Assembly: GCA_964624625.1 (NCBI GenBank)
Contig: CAZUXW010000021.1
Span: 1 to 38,560, forward strand
Origin: PALSA-1180 sp964624625
Lineage (GTDB): Bacteria > Oederibacteriota > Muellerivitia > Muellerivitales > Muellerivitaceae
Direction of reading: 5' to 3'
DNA length: 38,560 nt
Shown here: piece after piece, positions 24,673 to 31,510 of the stretch
Layout: each line of letters begins with the position of its first letter
How positions within the stretch are numbered: position 1 is the stretch's first letter
Notes under the pieces: generated by a model
Told to the model about the DNA's origin: nothing
What the model saw: only the letters and a program-made list of their open reading frames with translations
Database searches by the model: none
Made by a program: the position numbers and the translations under genes

Positions 24673-25452
24673 TCACGGAGCCGGCTTGGTGATGTTATTT
24701 GACAATAGCGTCACTTCATCGATTTGGGACAAGGCCCGGCCTTCCAACTGCGCCCCGGTATTCAACGTGATTTGGTTATGGGCCATGATCGTTCCCTTGA
24801 AGGATGAGGTCGTGCCCAGAGCGCAATAACTGCCGACCTGCCAGAAAACATTAGCGGCTTTCGCCCCGCCCGCCAGGACGACTCTGCGGCCGGAGGAGGT
24901 GATAAGGGTGGAGGCGATTTGGAAGATAAATACGGAATTGGGGTTTCCCTGAGCGTCCAAGGTGAGGTCGCCCGATGACACCGCCAAACCGCCGGTGGAT
25001 TTATAGAGGCCTGGGTAAAGGGTCTGTCCCCCTAAATTTCCCGCGACGAGGGCGGGTGTTGTCCTTCCCGCGGCGTCGTTATAGGCCAGGGTTAAATCCG
25101 ACTGGGCGGTTGACGCGGCCGTATCGGTCACATGCTTGACGCCCCCGCAGCTCATCACGGGAGCCCCGACGACCGAGGTCCCGGGCGAGAGGCCCAAATC
25201 CCCGCAGAGGACCGTGTGCCCGCTATTGGTGATCGTGGTGGAGGCCAATACCACAAAATTCGCGTCCGACCTGAGATTCACGGTCAATTGCGCGCCTTGG
25301 GGAGTCGCGGTCGGCACGGGCGTCCTGGTAAATGACGGGGTTCCCGCCGGGCCGGGTGGGCCGGTTGGACCCTCGTTGTTAACAGCGCAGCCCCCCAGCC
25401 AAGCCATCGTTAGAAGGGATAACATCCCCAAACCGCCTATCCATTTTTTCAT
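24673..25452 (-). CDS. DUF3494 lipoprotein with short collagen-like segment
   Basis: A 259-residue lipoprotein: signal ending LGGC (Cys22), a short Gly-Pro-rich stretch (GPTGPPGPAGTP), a brief Thr-Pro linker, then DUF3494 (about 55-257). The domain has FVVLASTTITNSGHTVLCGDLGLSPGTSV (shown here in pieces), TLYPGLYKS, GNPNSVFIFQIASTL, VFWQVGSYCALG, FKGTIMAHNQI and QLEGRALSQIDEV. The start ATG 25452 is preceded by AAGGGG. It is the first gene of an operon with 23423-24646 and the PorV-OmpA gene. A sigma-54-type promoter (P6) lies 66-79 nt upstream. Three GXY triplets are too few for a stable triple helix. Confidence 0.9.
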   Translation of the reverse strand: MKKWIGGLGMLSLLTMAWLGGCAVNNEGPTGPPGPAGTPSFTRTPVPTATPQGAQLTVNLRSDANFVVLASTTITNSGHTVLCGDLGLSPGTSVVGAPVMSCGGVKHVTDTAASTAQSDLTLAYNDAAGRTTPALVAGNLGGQTLYPGLYKSTGGLAVSSGDLTLDAQGNPNSVFIFQIASTLITSSGRRVVLAGGAKAANVFWQVGSYCALGTTSSFKGTIMAHNQITLNTGAQLEGRALSQIDEVTLLSNNITKPAP

Positions 25453-25515
25453 TCCTAACCCCTTTTAACCATCTTGGAATCCAACTGGGATTCGAGTTAC
25501 CGAGGGTTGGATTTA

Positions 25516-25533
25516 AAGCAAGGATCGTGCCTT
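25516..25533 (-). promoter_or_regulatory. Sigma-54-type promoter (P6)
   Basis: On the minus strand AAGGCACGATCCTTGCTTTA has GG at 25531-25530 and GC at 25519-25518 with N10 between, nearly identical to P5. The predicted start is near 25506, about 54 nt before ATG 25452. Confidence 0.85.
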
Positions 25534-25624
25534 CGCCAACGGGGCTTCCGGAGCCAGAAATGCTTTCAAAACAAAATAAATAATATTGAATTTATTTTTT
25601 AACCGCTTTTTCACATCCGGCGTT

Positions 25625-25748
25625 ATCAAAACGATAGCGTCGATGCCGGCTCGGCCGGATTAACACCATAAGTTTCCCGGCGAACGAATCCCCCTTTCAA
25701 TTCCTTCCTAGGTGCCGATCAAAATGATTCGAATAAAATCAAAATGAT
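25625..25748. promoter_or_regulatory. Three activator-like sites between two divergent promoters
   Basis: ATCAAAACGAT at 25625-25635, ATCAAAATGAT at 25718-25728 and ATCAAAATGAT at 25738-25748. The last two start 20 bp apart. They lie about 95-215 bp upstream of P6 and about 75-195 bp upstream of P7, so they can serve both. The rest of 25453-25891 shows no gene. Confidence 0.72.
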
Positions 25749-25818
25749 TTTATTAGACCGGGCGAAACCATTCGGGGCCATGATTAACCGACAGGCGGGA
25801 TAAAAGCCACGTCGATCC

Positions 25819-25836
25819 ATGGCTTATTTCTTGCTT
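25819..25836 (+). promoter_or_regulatory. Sigma-54-type promoter (P7)
   Basis: ATGGCTTATTTCTTGCTTCA has GG at 25821-25822 and GC at 25833-25834 with N10 between. It shares the core TGGCTTATTTCTTGCTT with P8. The predicted start is near 25846, 46 nt before the Crp-family ATG. Confidence 0.8.
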
Positions 25837-25891
25837 CAATTATGGGTTTGAAGTCTAAATCAGGATTTAGGTTTAGGGCAAAGGGGACGGC

Positions 25892-26587
25892 ATGACGACG
25901 ATGACAAGGACCAGCTTCATCGATTCACTGGAGCGGAAAAAAAACACGCTTTCGACCATGGGCTTTTTCCAACGCATTCCCTTTCCCGCACTCCAAATCA
26001 TCGAAAAAACCATGGTCGAAAAAAAATTCGTGAGGCGTGAATCCATTTTCCTGGAACACGAGCGCGCCCTGTTCATTTGGTTCGTCAAACAGGGCCATGT
26101 CAAGGAAGTCAACCATTCCGAGGACGGAAATGACCTGACCCTATCCATGGTGGGGGCCGGTGGAATGTTCGGGATTTCATCCTTCAACGGGGGTGACTAT
26201 GGGTTCCACAGCATTGCCGAGACCGATGTCACCGTCCTTTCTTTTCCGGTCCTAGTGTTCCGGGACAACATGGAAAAATACCCTTCCCTGGCCCTTGCCG
26301 TCGTTTCGAAAATCTCCCAAATCCTCACCCAATCCAGGGACGCCCAAACCTTTTCCCAGGAATGCGCCGAAAAGCGCCTTCTCCATATCCTGATCAAGAT
26401 GTCGGCTGAATTCGGAAAATACATCCCCTTGACCCGCAAGGAAATCGCCTCAATGGCGGGAACCTCCGTGGAAACCTGCATCCGCACCTTCTCACGGCTC
26501 GGAGCGGCTGGTCTGATCAAAACCGAGCCGGGAAAATTGACGATTGAAAACTTGGAAAACCTGAAAAACAGGATGAGGGGGCTCTGA
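25892..26587 (+). CDS. Crp/Fnr family transcriptional regulator
   Basis: A 231-residue regulator. The cyclic-nucleotide-binding-like barrel (about 22-135) has FLEHERALFIWFVKQGHVKE and GGMFGISSFNGGDYGFHSIAETD. A long dimer helix and a winged HTH follow (about 150-222), with IPLTRKEIASMAGTSVETCIRTFSRL as recognition region. The usual Arg of the phosphate-binding cassette is absent (YGFHSIAETD where CRP has R-S/T-A), so cAMP binding is doubtful. There is no N-terminal Cys cluster as in FNR, so oxygen sensing by a cluster is unlikely. AAAGGGGACGGC precedes ATG 25892. P7 drives it, placing it as a second-tier regulator. Confidence 0.9.
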   Translation: MTTMTRTSFIDSLERKKNTLSTMGFFQRIPFPALQIIEKTMVEKKFVRRESIFLEHERALFIWFVKQGHVKEVNHSEDGNDLTLSMVGAGGMFGISSFNGGDYGFHSIAETDVTVLSFPVLVFRDNMEKYPSLALAVVSKISQILTQSRDAQTFSQECAEKRLLHILIKMSAEFGKYIPLTRKEIASMAGTSVETCIRTFSRLGAAGLIKTEPGKLTIENLENLKNRMRGL

Positions 26588-26608
26588 AGGGACGGATGGC
26601 TCCGAAGT

Positions 26609-26630
26609 CGCGGATCCTCTTCCGCGTTTC
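26609..26630 (+). terminator. Hairpin after the Crp-family gene
   Basis: CGCGGA, a six-base loop and TCCGCG followed by TTTC, 22 nt after the stop. The T-tract is short, so termination is moderate at best. Confidence 0.4.
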
Positions 26631-26743
26631 GGGACGCAGCTCAACAGTTTTCCCGCTTGACCCATTATCCCCGGTTTTTAACGCAGTCCCGGATCAGGGT
26701 TTTTGACGGTTTGGGAGTTAAAAGTGATCACAGTTCAAAAATC

Positions 26744-26843
26744 NNNNNNNNNNNNNNNNNNNNNNNNNNNNNNNNNNNNNNNNNNNNNNNNNNNNNNNNN
26801 NNNNNNNNNNNNNNNNNNNNNNNNNNNNNNNNNNNNNNNNNNN
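26744..26843. other. Assembly gap (100 N), probably spurious
   Basis: The 55 bases before the gap (26689-26743) are identical to the 55 after it (26844-26898). This is the signature of overlapping contigs joined with a filler. Removing the Ns and one copy gives continuous sequence and a single intact pirin-like gene. The whole 26588-26878 stretch otherwise holds only the hairpin at 26609. Confidence 0.88.
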
Positions 26844-26878
26844 CCGGATCAGGGTTTTTGACGGTTTGGGAGTTAAAA

Positions 26879-27640
26879 GTGATCACAGTTCAAAAATCAG
26901 AAAAACGCCGGCACATCGAGAATGAGGAACAATCCACTTGGATCACTTTTGACGCTGAAAGCATGTCCGATCCGCTTCGGGATGGCTTTGGCGTCCTGAA
27001 AGTTCTAAACGAAGAAGTGCTTTCTCCGGGAAACAGTTTCACGCTCCATACGGCCGAGGGCATGATCATCATCACCTATGTCCGCGAGGGAATGATTATT
27101 TACAAAGGCCCCCTGGAAAAACCGGATTTTTTAGAGTCCAAGGAATTCCACCAAGCCAAGGTCGCTCCCAACACGAAACAATACGCCTTCAACGTTTCAC
27201 AATCGGAAGACGCCCATGTCTTCCAATGCGGGTTTTCCCTCGAGGGTTGTAAAATAGGGCTTGACGAAGGAGGGTACCTCTCCTCCCCGGAAGGTTTTAA
27301 AAAAACGGGGATCAAAAAACTCTTTACCCACGCGGAAAGGCAGGGGACATTAAAACTGATCGCCTCTACCGACGGGAGGGATTCCTCCCTCCAAATCGAT
27401 CAGGATGTTCAAATGTATTCAACCTACATCAACAAGGGCAATCATATCGTCCATCCGTTGAAAATCGGCAGGTTCGCTTGGCTGCAAGTGATCAAGGGTG
27501 AAATCTTGATGCAGGACCTCCATCTTCTCATCGGGGACGGGGCCGGGCTTTCCGACGAAAGATCCGTATCCTTCACGGCCAAGGGTCCTGCCGAAGTTCT
27601 CCTCTTTGACCTATGCGCGCAATTTCCCGAAAAAAATTAA
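26879..27640 (+). CDS. Pirin-like bicupin protein lacking canonical metal ligands (paralog A)
   Basis: A 253-residue pirin/YhaK-type double cupin. It starts ITVQKSEKRRHIENEEQSTW and continues GFGVLKVLNEEVLSPG, MIIITYVREGMIIYKGPL, GTLKLIASTDGRDSSLQI, VQMYSTYINKGNHIVHPL, RFAWLQVIKGEI and AEVLLFDL. In active pirins the first cupin carries HPHRDMEI and a downstream RHSE; here those positions read LHTAEGMI and QYAFNVSQ. The iron site therefore looks lost, arguing against quercetinase activity. GTG 26879 follows GGGAG six bases upstream and matches the start of the equally long paralog at 29298-30059. An apparent longer frame through the gap is an assembly artefact. Confidence 0.88.
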   Translation: MITVQKSEKRRHIENEEQSTWITFDAESMSDPLRDGFGVLKVLNEEVLSPGNSFTLHTAEGMIIITYVREGMIIYKGPLEKPDFLESKEFHQAKVAPNTKQYAFNVSQSEDAHVFQCGFSLEGCKIGLDEGGYLSSPEGFKKTGIKKLFTHAERQGTLKLIASTDGRDSSLQIDQDVQMYSTYINKGNHIVHPLKIGRFAWLQVIKGEILMQDLHLLIGDGAGLSDERSVSFTAKGPAEVLLFDLCAQFPEKN

Positions 27641-27665
27641 CGGATTCCGAAGTCCGGGCCCAAAC

Positions 27666-27680
27666 CGCTTGACCCAAGCG
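27666..27680. terminator. Short hairpin between convergent genes
   Basis: CGCTTG-ACC-CAAGCG forms a perfect 6-bp stem in the 48-bp convergent gap between the pirin-like gene and the GGDEF gene. There is no T-tract, so it is a weak candidate bidirectional terminator. Confidence 0.25.
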
Positions 27681-27688
27681 ATTCCGGC

Positions 27689-29215
27689 TTAGGCGGAACG
27701 CAATTCCCGGATGATCTCATCCACTGTTTCCAGTATCCGGGTATCCTTTTCCGTCCCCAAACCTTCCAGGAAAGTTAAAGCTTCCGGTGGACTGATCTTC
27801 ACCAAGGCCTGAATCGCCTCCAGCCTCAAAGGCGTCGAGAATTGTTTACCATTTGGGATGGATTCCCTTCCGGCGATTTCCCGCAAGAACGGAATTCCCT
27901 CCAATTGGGCCAGATCCCCCAGGGACCGGCAGACGGCCGTCAGGAAATCCTCGCTCTCGGAGAATCGTTTTTCGCGGATTTTGGCGACTTTTAACAAGAC
28001 CGGCAAGCCGGGAACAAAATGTATTTTTCCCATGACCCGGGCCGCTAAAGCGGCGATTTCTTCCGAGTCATCTACCAACGCCATCCGCAAGGCCGGTCCG
28101 CCGGTGATTCCGCCCATTTCCTCGATCATTTCCAGCAAGTTCAATTTCAACTCACGGCTTCCTTTCGCCACCCAAGAGGAAAGCTGGAGCGAGAGCCCCG
28201 CGTCGACCCCGCATTTACGTAAAATCGGCAACATCAACCTCACAATGGCCTCATTTTGGGTTTCCGCCAGGGATTCGGCCAGAACGACCCGGACCGGATC
28301 CTTCACGGCGGCGAAAACCAAGGAGTCGCCATGGTCTTTCCTTTGTTTTTTTTGCTGGTACATGACCAAGTCCGCCTTCGCCAACAAGTCCCCCGCCGTG
28401 CAGGGCGCTTGGGGGTCATAGCGGGCGATCCCGATGCTGACGGAAAGCTTGAAATTTCTTTCCCGGAAGGCATTATGCTCCCCCACCGTTTCCTGGAATC
28501 TCTTGACCAAAAACTCCTCGTCGAGTTCACCGCTACAAGCCAGGAGGGCCACGTATTCATCCCCGCCCAGGCGGGCCAGGATATCCGTCTCCCGGAAGGC
28601 TTCCCGGAGGACATGGGCCGTTTCCATGAGCGCCATATCCCCCCAGTGATGGCCCAGGGTATCGTTGATCAGTTTCAAACCATCCAAATCGGCGAATACC
28701 AGCAAAAGCGATTGGCCCGTTTGGTCGGAAAGTTTTATTTTTTGCTCGGCCAGTATCAGGAACCCCCTGCGGTTGTAAAGGCCGGTCAGTTCATCGACGA
28801 TGGAAAAAGCCCTCAGCTGCCTCAAGTGCCTCTGGCGGCCGATGGCGTAGCGCATGGAACGGCAGAGCAGGTAGCCGTTGATGTCGGTCTTGACCAGGGA
28901 ATCCTGTGCCCCCTCCAAGGCGGTTTGGACCGCCAGCTTTTGGTTGTCGGTCCCAGTCACGACAATAATGGGGATGGAGGACGCCATATTGTAAACCGTC
29001 AGGAAAAATTCGAAGCCCCCGCCTTCCGGCAGCGACAAATCAAGCAGTATGACATCCGGGGCCTCGTTCCCGATATATTGGCAGACGTCGGATAGTTTCA
29101 CGATGTGGATAAATTCGATGTCCGTGTCCCGGATCTCGGCGAGAATCCTTTCCCAAAAAAAAGAACCGCCCGGATTGTCCTCGGCGAGAAGGACTTTAAT
29201 TTTTGATTTTTCCAA
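27689..29215 (-). CDS. Receiver-GGDEF diguanylate cyclase with C-terminal HEAT-like repeats
   Basis: A 508-residue cytoplasmic protein. The receiver (1-120) has Asp59 in VILLDLSLPEGGG. A linker helix leads to a GGDEF domain (about 135-300) with DELTGLYNRRGF, FADLDGLKLINDTLGHHWGD, the catalytic GGDEY at 217-221 and an inhibitory-site RETD at 208-211. A helical tail of about 200 residues (305-508) has repeating pairs such as PALRMALVDDSEEIAALAARV and RLEAIQALVKISPPEALTFL, resembling HEAT repeats. Tyr replaces the more usual Phe of GGDEF, which is usually tolerated. It is probably a phosphorylation-controlled cyclic-di-GMP synthase with a protein-binding tail. The start is TTG 29215, with AAGGGG upstream. 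Confidence 0.9.
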   Translation of the reverse strand: MEKSKIKVLLAEDNPGGSFFWERILAEIRDTDIEFIHIVKLSDVCQYIGNEAPDVILLDLSLPEGGGFEFFLTVYNMASSIPIIVVTGTDNQKLAVQTALEGAQDSLVKTDINGYLLCRSMRYAIGRQRHLRQLRAFSIVDELTGLYNRRGFLILAEQKIKLSDQTGQSLLLVFADLDGLKLINDTLGHHWGDMALMETAHVLREAFRETDILARLGGDEYVALLACSGELDEEFLVKRFQETVGEHNAFRERNFKLSVSIGIARYDPQAPCTAGDLLAKADLVMYQQKKQRKDHGDSLVFAAVKDPVRVVLAESLAETQNEAIVRLMLPILRKCGVDAGLSLQLSSWVAKGSRELKLNLLEMIEEMGGITGGPALRMALVDDSEEIAALAARVMGKIHFVPGLPVLLKVAKIREKRFSESEDFLTAVCRSLGDLAQLEGIPFLREIAGRESIPNGKQFSTPLRLEAIQALVKISPPEALTFLEGLGTEKDTRILETVDEIIRELRSA

Positions 29216-29237
29216 AACATCCCCTTAAGCGGCCGGC

Positions 29238-29280
29238 GGGAGGCCTCCCAGCGTCAATCCCTTTCATTCCCGCGGGAATG
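29238..29280. repeat. Two perfect palindromes between pirin-like paralog B and the GGDEF gene
   Basis: GGGAGGCCTCCC at 29238-29249 and CATTCCCGCGGGAATG at 29265-29280 are both perfect. Neither has a T-tract on the minus strand. They could be weak terminators, processing hairpins or protein sites. Confidence 0.4.
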
Positions 29281-29297
29281 GTGCCGGGCTTTATCCC

Positions 29298-30059
29298 CTA
29301 ACGATTTTCAGCCGACTGAAGTTCCCTCTCGGATCTTTTTCTCATTTCCTTGGGCACCTGCCCGCTCAGGTCGAAGAGAAGGATTTCCGCCGGCATTTTG
29401 GCGGTGAAGGAAGCGGACCTCTCCTCGGAAAACCCGGCCCCATCCCCCTTCTGAAGGTGGAGGTTGTCCGCTTGGATTTCACCGCCGACGACGTGGAGCC
29501 AGGCGCTCCGGCCCGGCTTGATCTCGTGGATAATGTGATTCCCCTTATGGATGAAGGTGGAATACATTTGGATATCCAGCTGCAGCGGGAGCGATTCTTC
29601 CCTCCCGTCGGACGAGGCGATCAGCTTTAATAATCCGTGCCGTTCCGCGTGGGAAAATATTTTTTTCCTCGAGCCCAGTCTTAGCAAATCCCCGTTGGCC
29701 GCGAATCCGCATTCGAAGACATGGGCGTCTTCGGTGCGCGATACGTTATAGGAATATTGAGCACCGTTAGGAGAGGCGTTTAGAAGCTGGAACTCCTCCG
29801 CCTCCTCCAAGAGGGGCTTTTCCAAGGGTCCGATATGGATAACGATTCCCTCCCGGACATAGGCGATGATGACCATATCCTTGTTCGCGCGGATCGGGAC
29901 TCCCCTTTCGGGAAAAATAATTTCCTCATTCAAGACCCGGAGGGTGCTGAAGCCATATTGCAACGGGTCGGAATCGTTATCCTGGTCAAAGGTCATCCAG
30001 GTTTTCTGGTCCTTGTCTTCGACGCGGCGGCGTTCTTCCGATTTTCGTACGGTGATCAT
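29298..30059 (-). CDS. Pirin-like bicupin protein lacking canonical metal ligands (paralog B)
   Basis: A 253-residue protein, clearly homologous along its full length to the gene at 26879-27640 and equally long. Shared blocks are ITVRKSEERRRVEDKDQKTW, GFSTLRVLNEEIIFP, MVIIAYVREGIVIHIGPLEK, GLLKLIASSDGREESLPL, IQMYSTFIHKGNHIIH, RSAWLHVVGGEI, GDGAGFSEERSASFTAK and AEILLFDL. Where pirins have HPHRD it reads PIRANKD, so metal binding seems lost here too. ATG 30059 with GGAAAG upstream is preferred to TTG 30086. It is the likely target of P8 (leader about 124 nt). Non-catalytic pirins can act as protein-interaction cofactors, so a regulatory role is possible. Confidence 0.88.
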   Translation of the reverse strand: MITVRKSEERRRVEDKDQKTWMTFDQDNDSDPLQYGFSTLRVLNEEIIFPERGVPIRANKDMVIIAYVREGIVIHIGPLEKPLLEEAEEFQLLNASPNGAQYSYNVSRTEDAHVFECGFAANGDLLRLGSRKKIFSHAERHGLLKLIASSDGREESLPLQLDIQMYSTFIHKGNHIIHEIKPGRSAWLHVVGGEIQADNLHLQKGDGAGFSEERSASFTAKMPAEILLFDLSGQVPKEMRKRSERELQSAENR

Positions 30060-30192
30060 AATTTCTTTCCGGAAACCTGCCGGCAAATCCCGAGGCCAAG
30101 ATTAAATCGGCACTTTTCGGCAAGTCTCCCGAGGCCTGATCCAGGCAAGGCCTCGCCATAGGTTGGTTTTTTTGGCGGTAACGGTATATACA

Positions 30193-30210
30193 AAGCAAGA
30201 AATAAGCCAG
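30193..30210 (-). promoter_or_regulatory. Sigma-54-type promoter (P8)
   Basis: On the minus strand CTGGCTTATTTCTTGCTTTG has GG at 30208-30207 and GC at 30196-30195 with N10 between, matching P7 at 16 of its core bases. The predicted start is near 30183. Confidence 0.8.
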
Positions 30211-30263
30211 ACGGAAGTCCGGCGCCATTTCACCCTCACGGAGGATTTGGCTCCTCCAACCTG

Positions 30264-30295
30264 ATCATATCGGGAAAGCCGGGAATCAATTTGAT
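30264..30295. promoter_or_regulatory. Activator-like sites upstream of P8
   Basis: ATCAATTTGAT at 30285-30295 is a perfect inverted repeat about 77 bp upstream of P8. A degenerate partner, ATCATATCGGG, starts 21 bp away at 30264. The remaining 30300-30476 shows no gene and no clear promoter for the receiver gene at 30477. Confidence 0.55.
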
Positions 30296-30476
30296 CGGTC
30301 GTGGTCAATCTTTTTGAAACCCCGCCCATTCATAGACCTCGGTAATAAAACCAAAATATTTTTCTTGGTTGCGGGCGAAACGCGTTAAACGACGCCGGCG
30401 TTTTAATCAACGAATCCTATTTAAAAAATGCGGCAGTGATTAAACTAGGGGTAATAAGTGTTGAACGGGGGAATGG

Positions 30477-30860
30477 TTGGAAAATAATAAAGCCGGCGGG
30501 TTTCCGAAAAAAATACTGATCGTGGACGACAATCCTGCGCTCCGCCGGATAACGAGAAAAATCCTGGAGCAAGCCGGCTACCTTGTTCTGGAGGCTCCGG
30601 ACGGGGCCACCGCCGTGGTTAAAATGAAGGAAAACCCAGATTTGGTCCTGCAAGACTTAATATTGCCCGATATCACCGGATACGATCTGGTCCACAAATT
30701 AAGGTCTCTCTCCGGAAATCCGCTCCTGCCCATTTTGGCATTTTCAGGATTTATGGATATTCAGGGCGGAACCTGGGATACCAGCAGCGGCTTTAACGCC
30801 CTTTTGACCAAACCGGTCCAAGCCGCCGAACTCCTGGAAACCGTTAAAATGAACTTATGA
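30477..30860 (+). CDS. Single-domain response regulator
   Basis: A 127-residue stand-alone receiver: KILIVDDNPALRR, Asp60 in DLVLQDLILPDITG, AFSGF, and LLTKPVQ with the conserved lysine. There is no output domain. Gln replaces the hydrophobic residue normally before the phospho-acceptor (LQD rather than LLD). The start is TTG 30477 after GGGGGA. It is convergent with the receiver-activator pair 30935-33136 and is probably a shuttle or sink in the phosphorelays encoded here. Confidence 0.85.
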   Translation: MENNKAGGFPKKILIVDDNPALRRITRKILEQAGYLVLEAPDGATAVVKMKENPDLVLQDLILPDITGYDLVHKLRSLSGNPLLPILAFSGFMDIQGGTWDTSSGFNALLTKPVQAAELLETVKMNL

Positions 30861-30889
30861 GCGGAGAATAAGGAAAGACCTTCTCCCGC
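30861..30889. terminator. Hairpin between convergent receiver genes
   Basis: GCGGAGAATAAGG pairs with CCTTCTCCCGC around a short AAAGA loop, with one bulge. It directly follows the stop of 30477-30860 and lies 46 bp from the end of 30935-31488. There is no T-tract on either side, so it is a candidate bidirectional terminator only. Confidence 0.35.
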
Positions 30890-30934
30890 CGGGGGGACTT
30901 AGGTCCATTCGACGGCAGGTTTGTTTAGGAATGG

Positions 30935-31488
30935 CTAGGCTTTTTTAACCCCTTCCTCAATCTTTAAGATCTGCCGGATCTTCTCCTTGAGAACGTTCAT
31001 GTTGAGGGGTTTTTGAAAAAAGGTCTCGACGNNNNNNNNNNNNNNNNNNNNNNNNNNNNNNNNNNNNNNNNNNNNNNNNNNNNNNNNNNNNNNNNNNNNN
31101 NNNNNNNNNNNNNNNNNNNNNNNNNNNNNNNGATCTTCTCCTTGAGAACGTTCATGTTGAGGGGTTTTTGAAAAAAGGTCTCGACGTTATCAAATCCTTT
31201 TTTTTGAAACTCCACCTCCATCCCGTCGTAGCGTCCGGAGACCACGATCACCCTCAATCGGGGGTGGTCTCGTTTTAGGATAGGCAGTAGTTCCAAGGCA
31301 CTCATGGTTTCCATCTTGATGTCGGTGATCAGCAGGTCGACGGGGGTTTCGTGCAATTCGGCCAGGGCCCGGGCCCCGCTCTCGGCCAAGATCACCTGGT
31401 AGCCTTCCGCGGCCAGGGACTTTTCGTAAATTCTCCTCAACCCCGGCTCGTCCTCAGCCACCAGAATCGTGAAATCGGAACACTTCAT
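30935..31488 (-). CDS. Single-domain response regulator, split by a spurious gap
   Basis: A receiver with ILVAEDEPGLRRIYEKSL, phospho-acceptor Asp in LLITDIKMETMSALELL, VVSGRYDG and FFQKPLNM. Before the gap it has 119 codons ending LKEKI. Collapsing the duplicated 55-mer and the Ns continues the frame as RQILKIEEGVKKA and a TAG at 30935-30937, giving 132 residues. GGAGG precedes ATG 31488. It lies 22 nt after the sigma-54 activator gene, so the two are probably co-transcribed and functionally paired. This matters because the activator has a V4R sensor rather than a receiver of its own. Confidence 0.87.
31032..31131. other. Assembly gap (100 N), probably spurious
   Basis: The 55 bases at 30977-31031 are repeated exactly at 31132-31186. 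Removing the Ns and one copy restores an intact 132-residue receiver gene, which argues that nothing is missing. Confidence 0.9.
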
Positions 31489-31510
31489 AAAACAGCCTCC
31501 ATCATCGGTT

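Noticed and set aside
26657..26878. N-terminal extension of the pirin-like gene through the gap
   Set aside because: It reads through 100 Ns and a duplicated 55-mer in a wrong frame. The GTG at 26879 has a good RBS and matches the paralog start.
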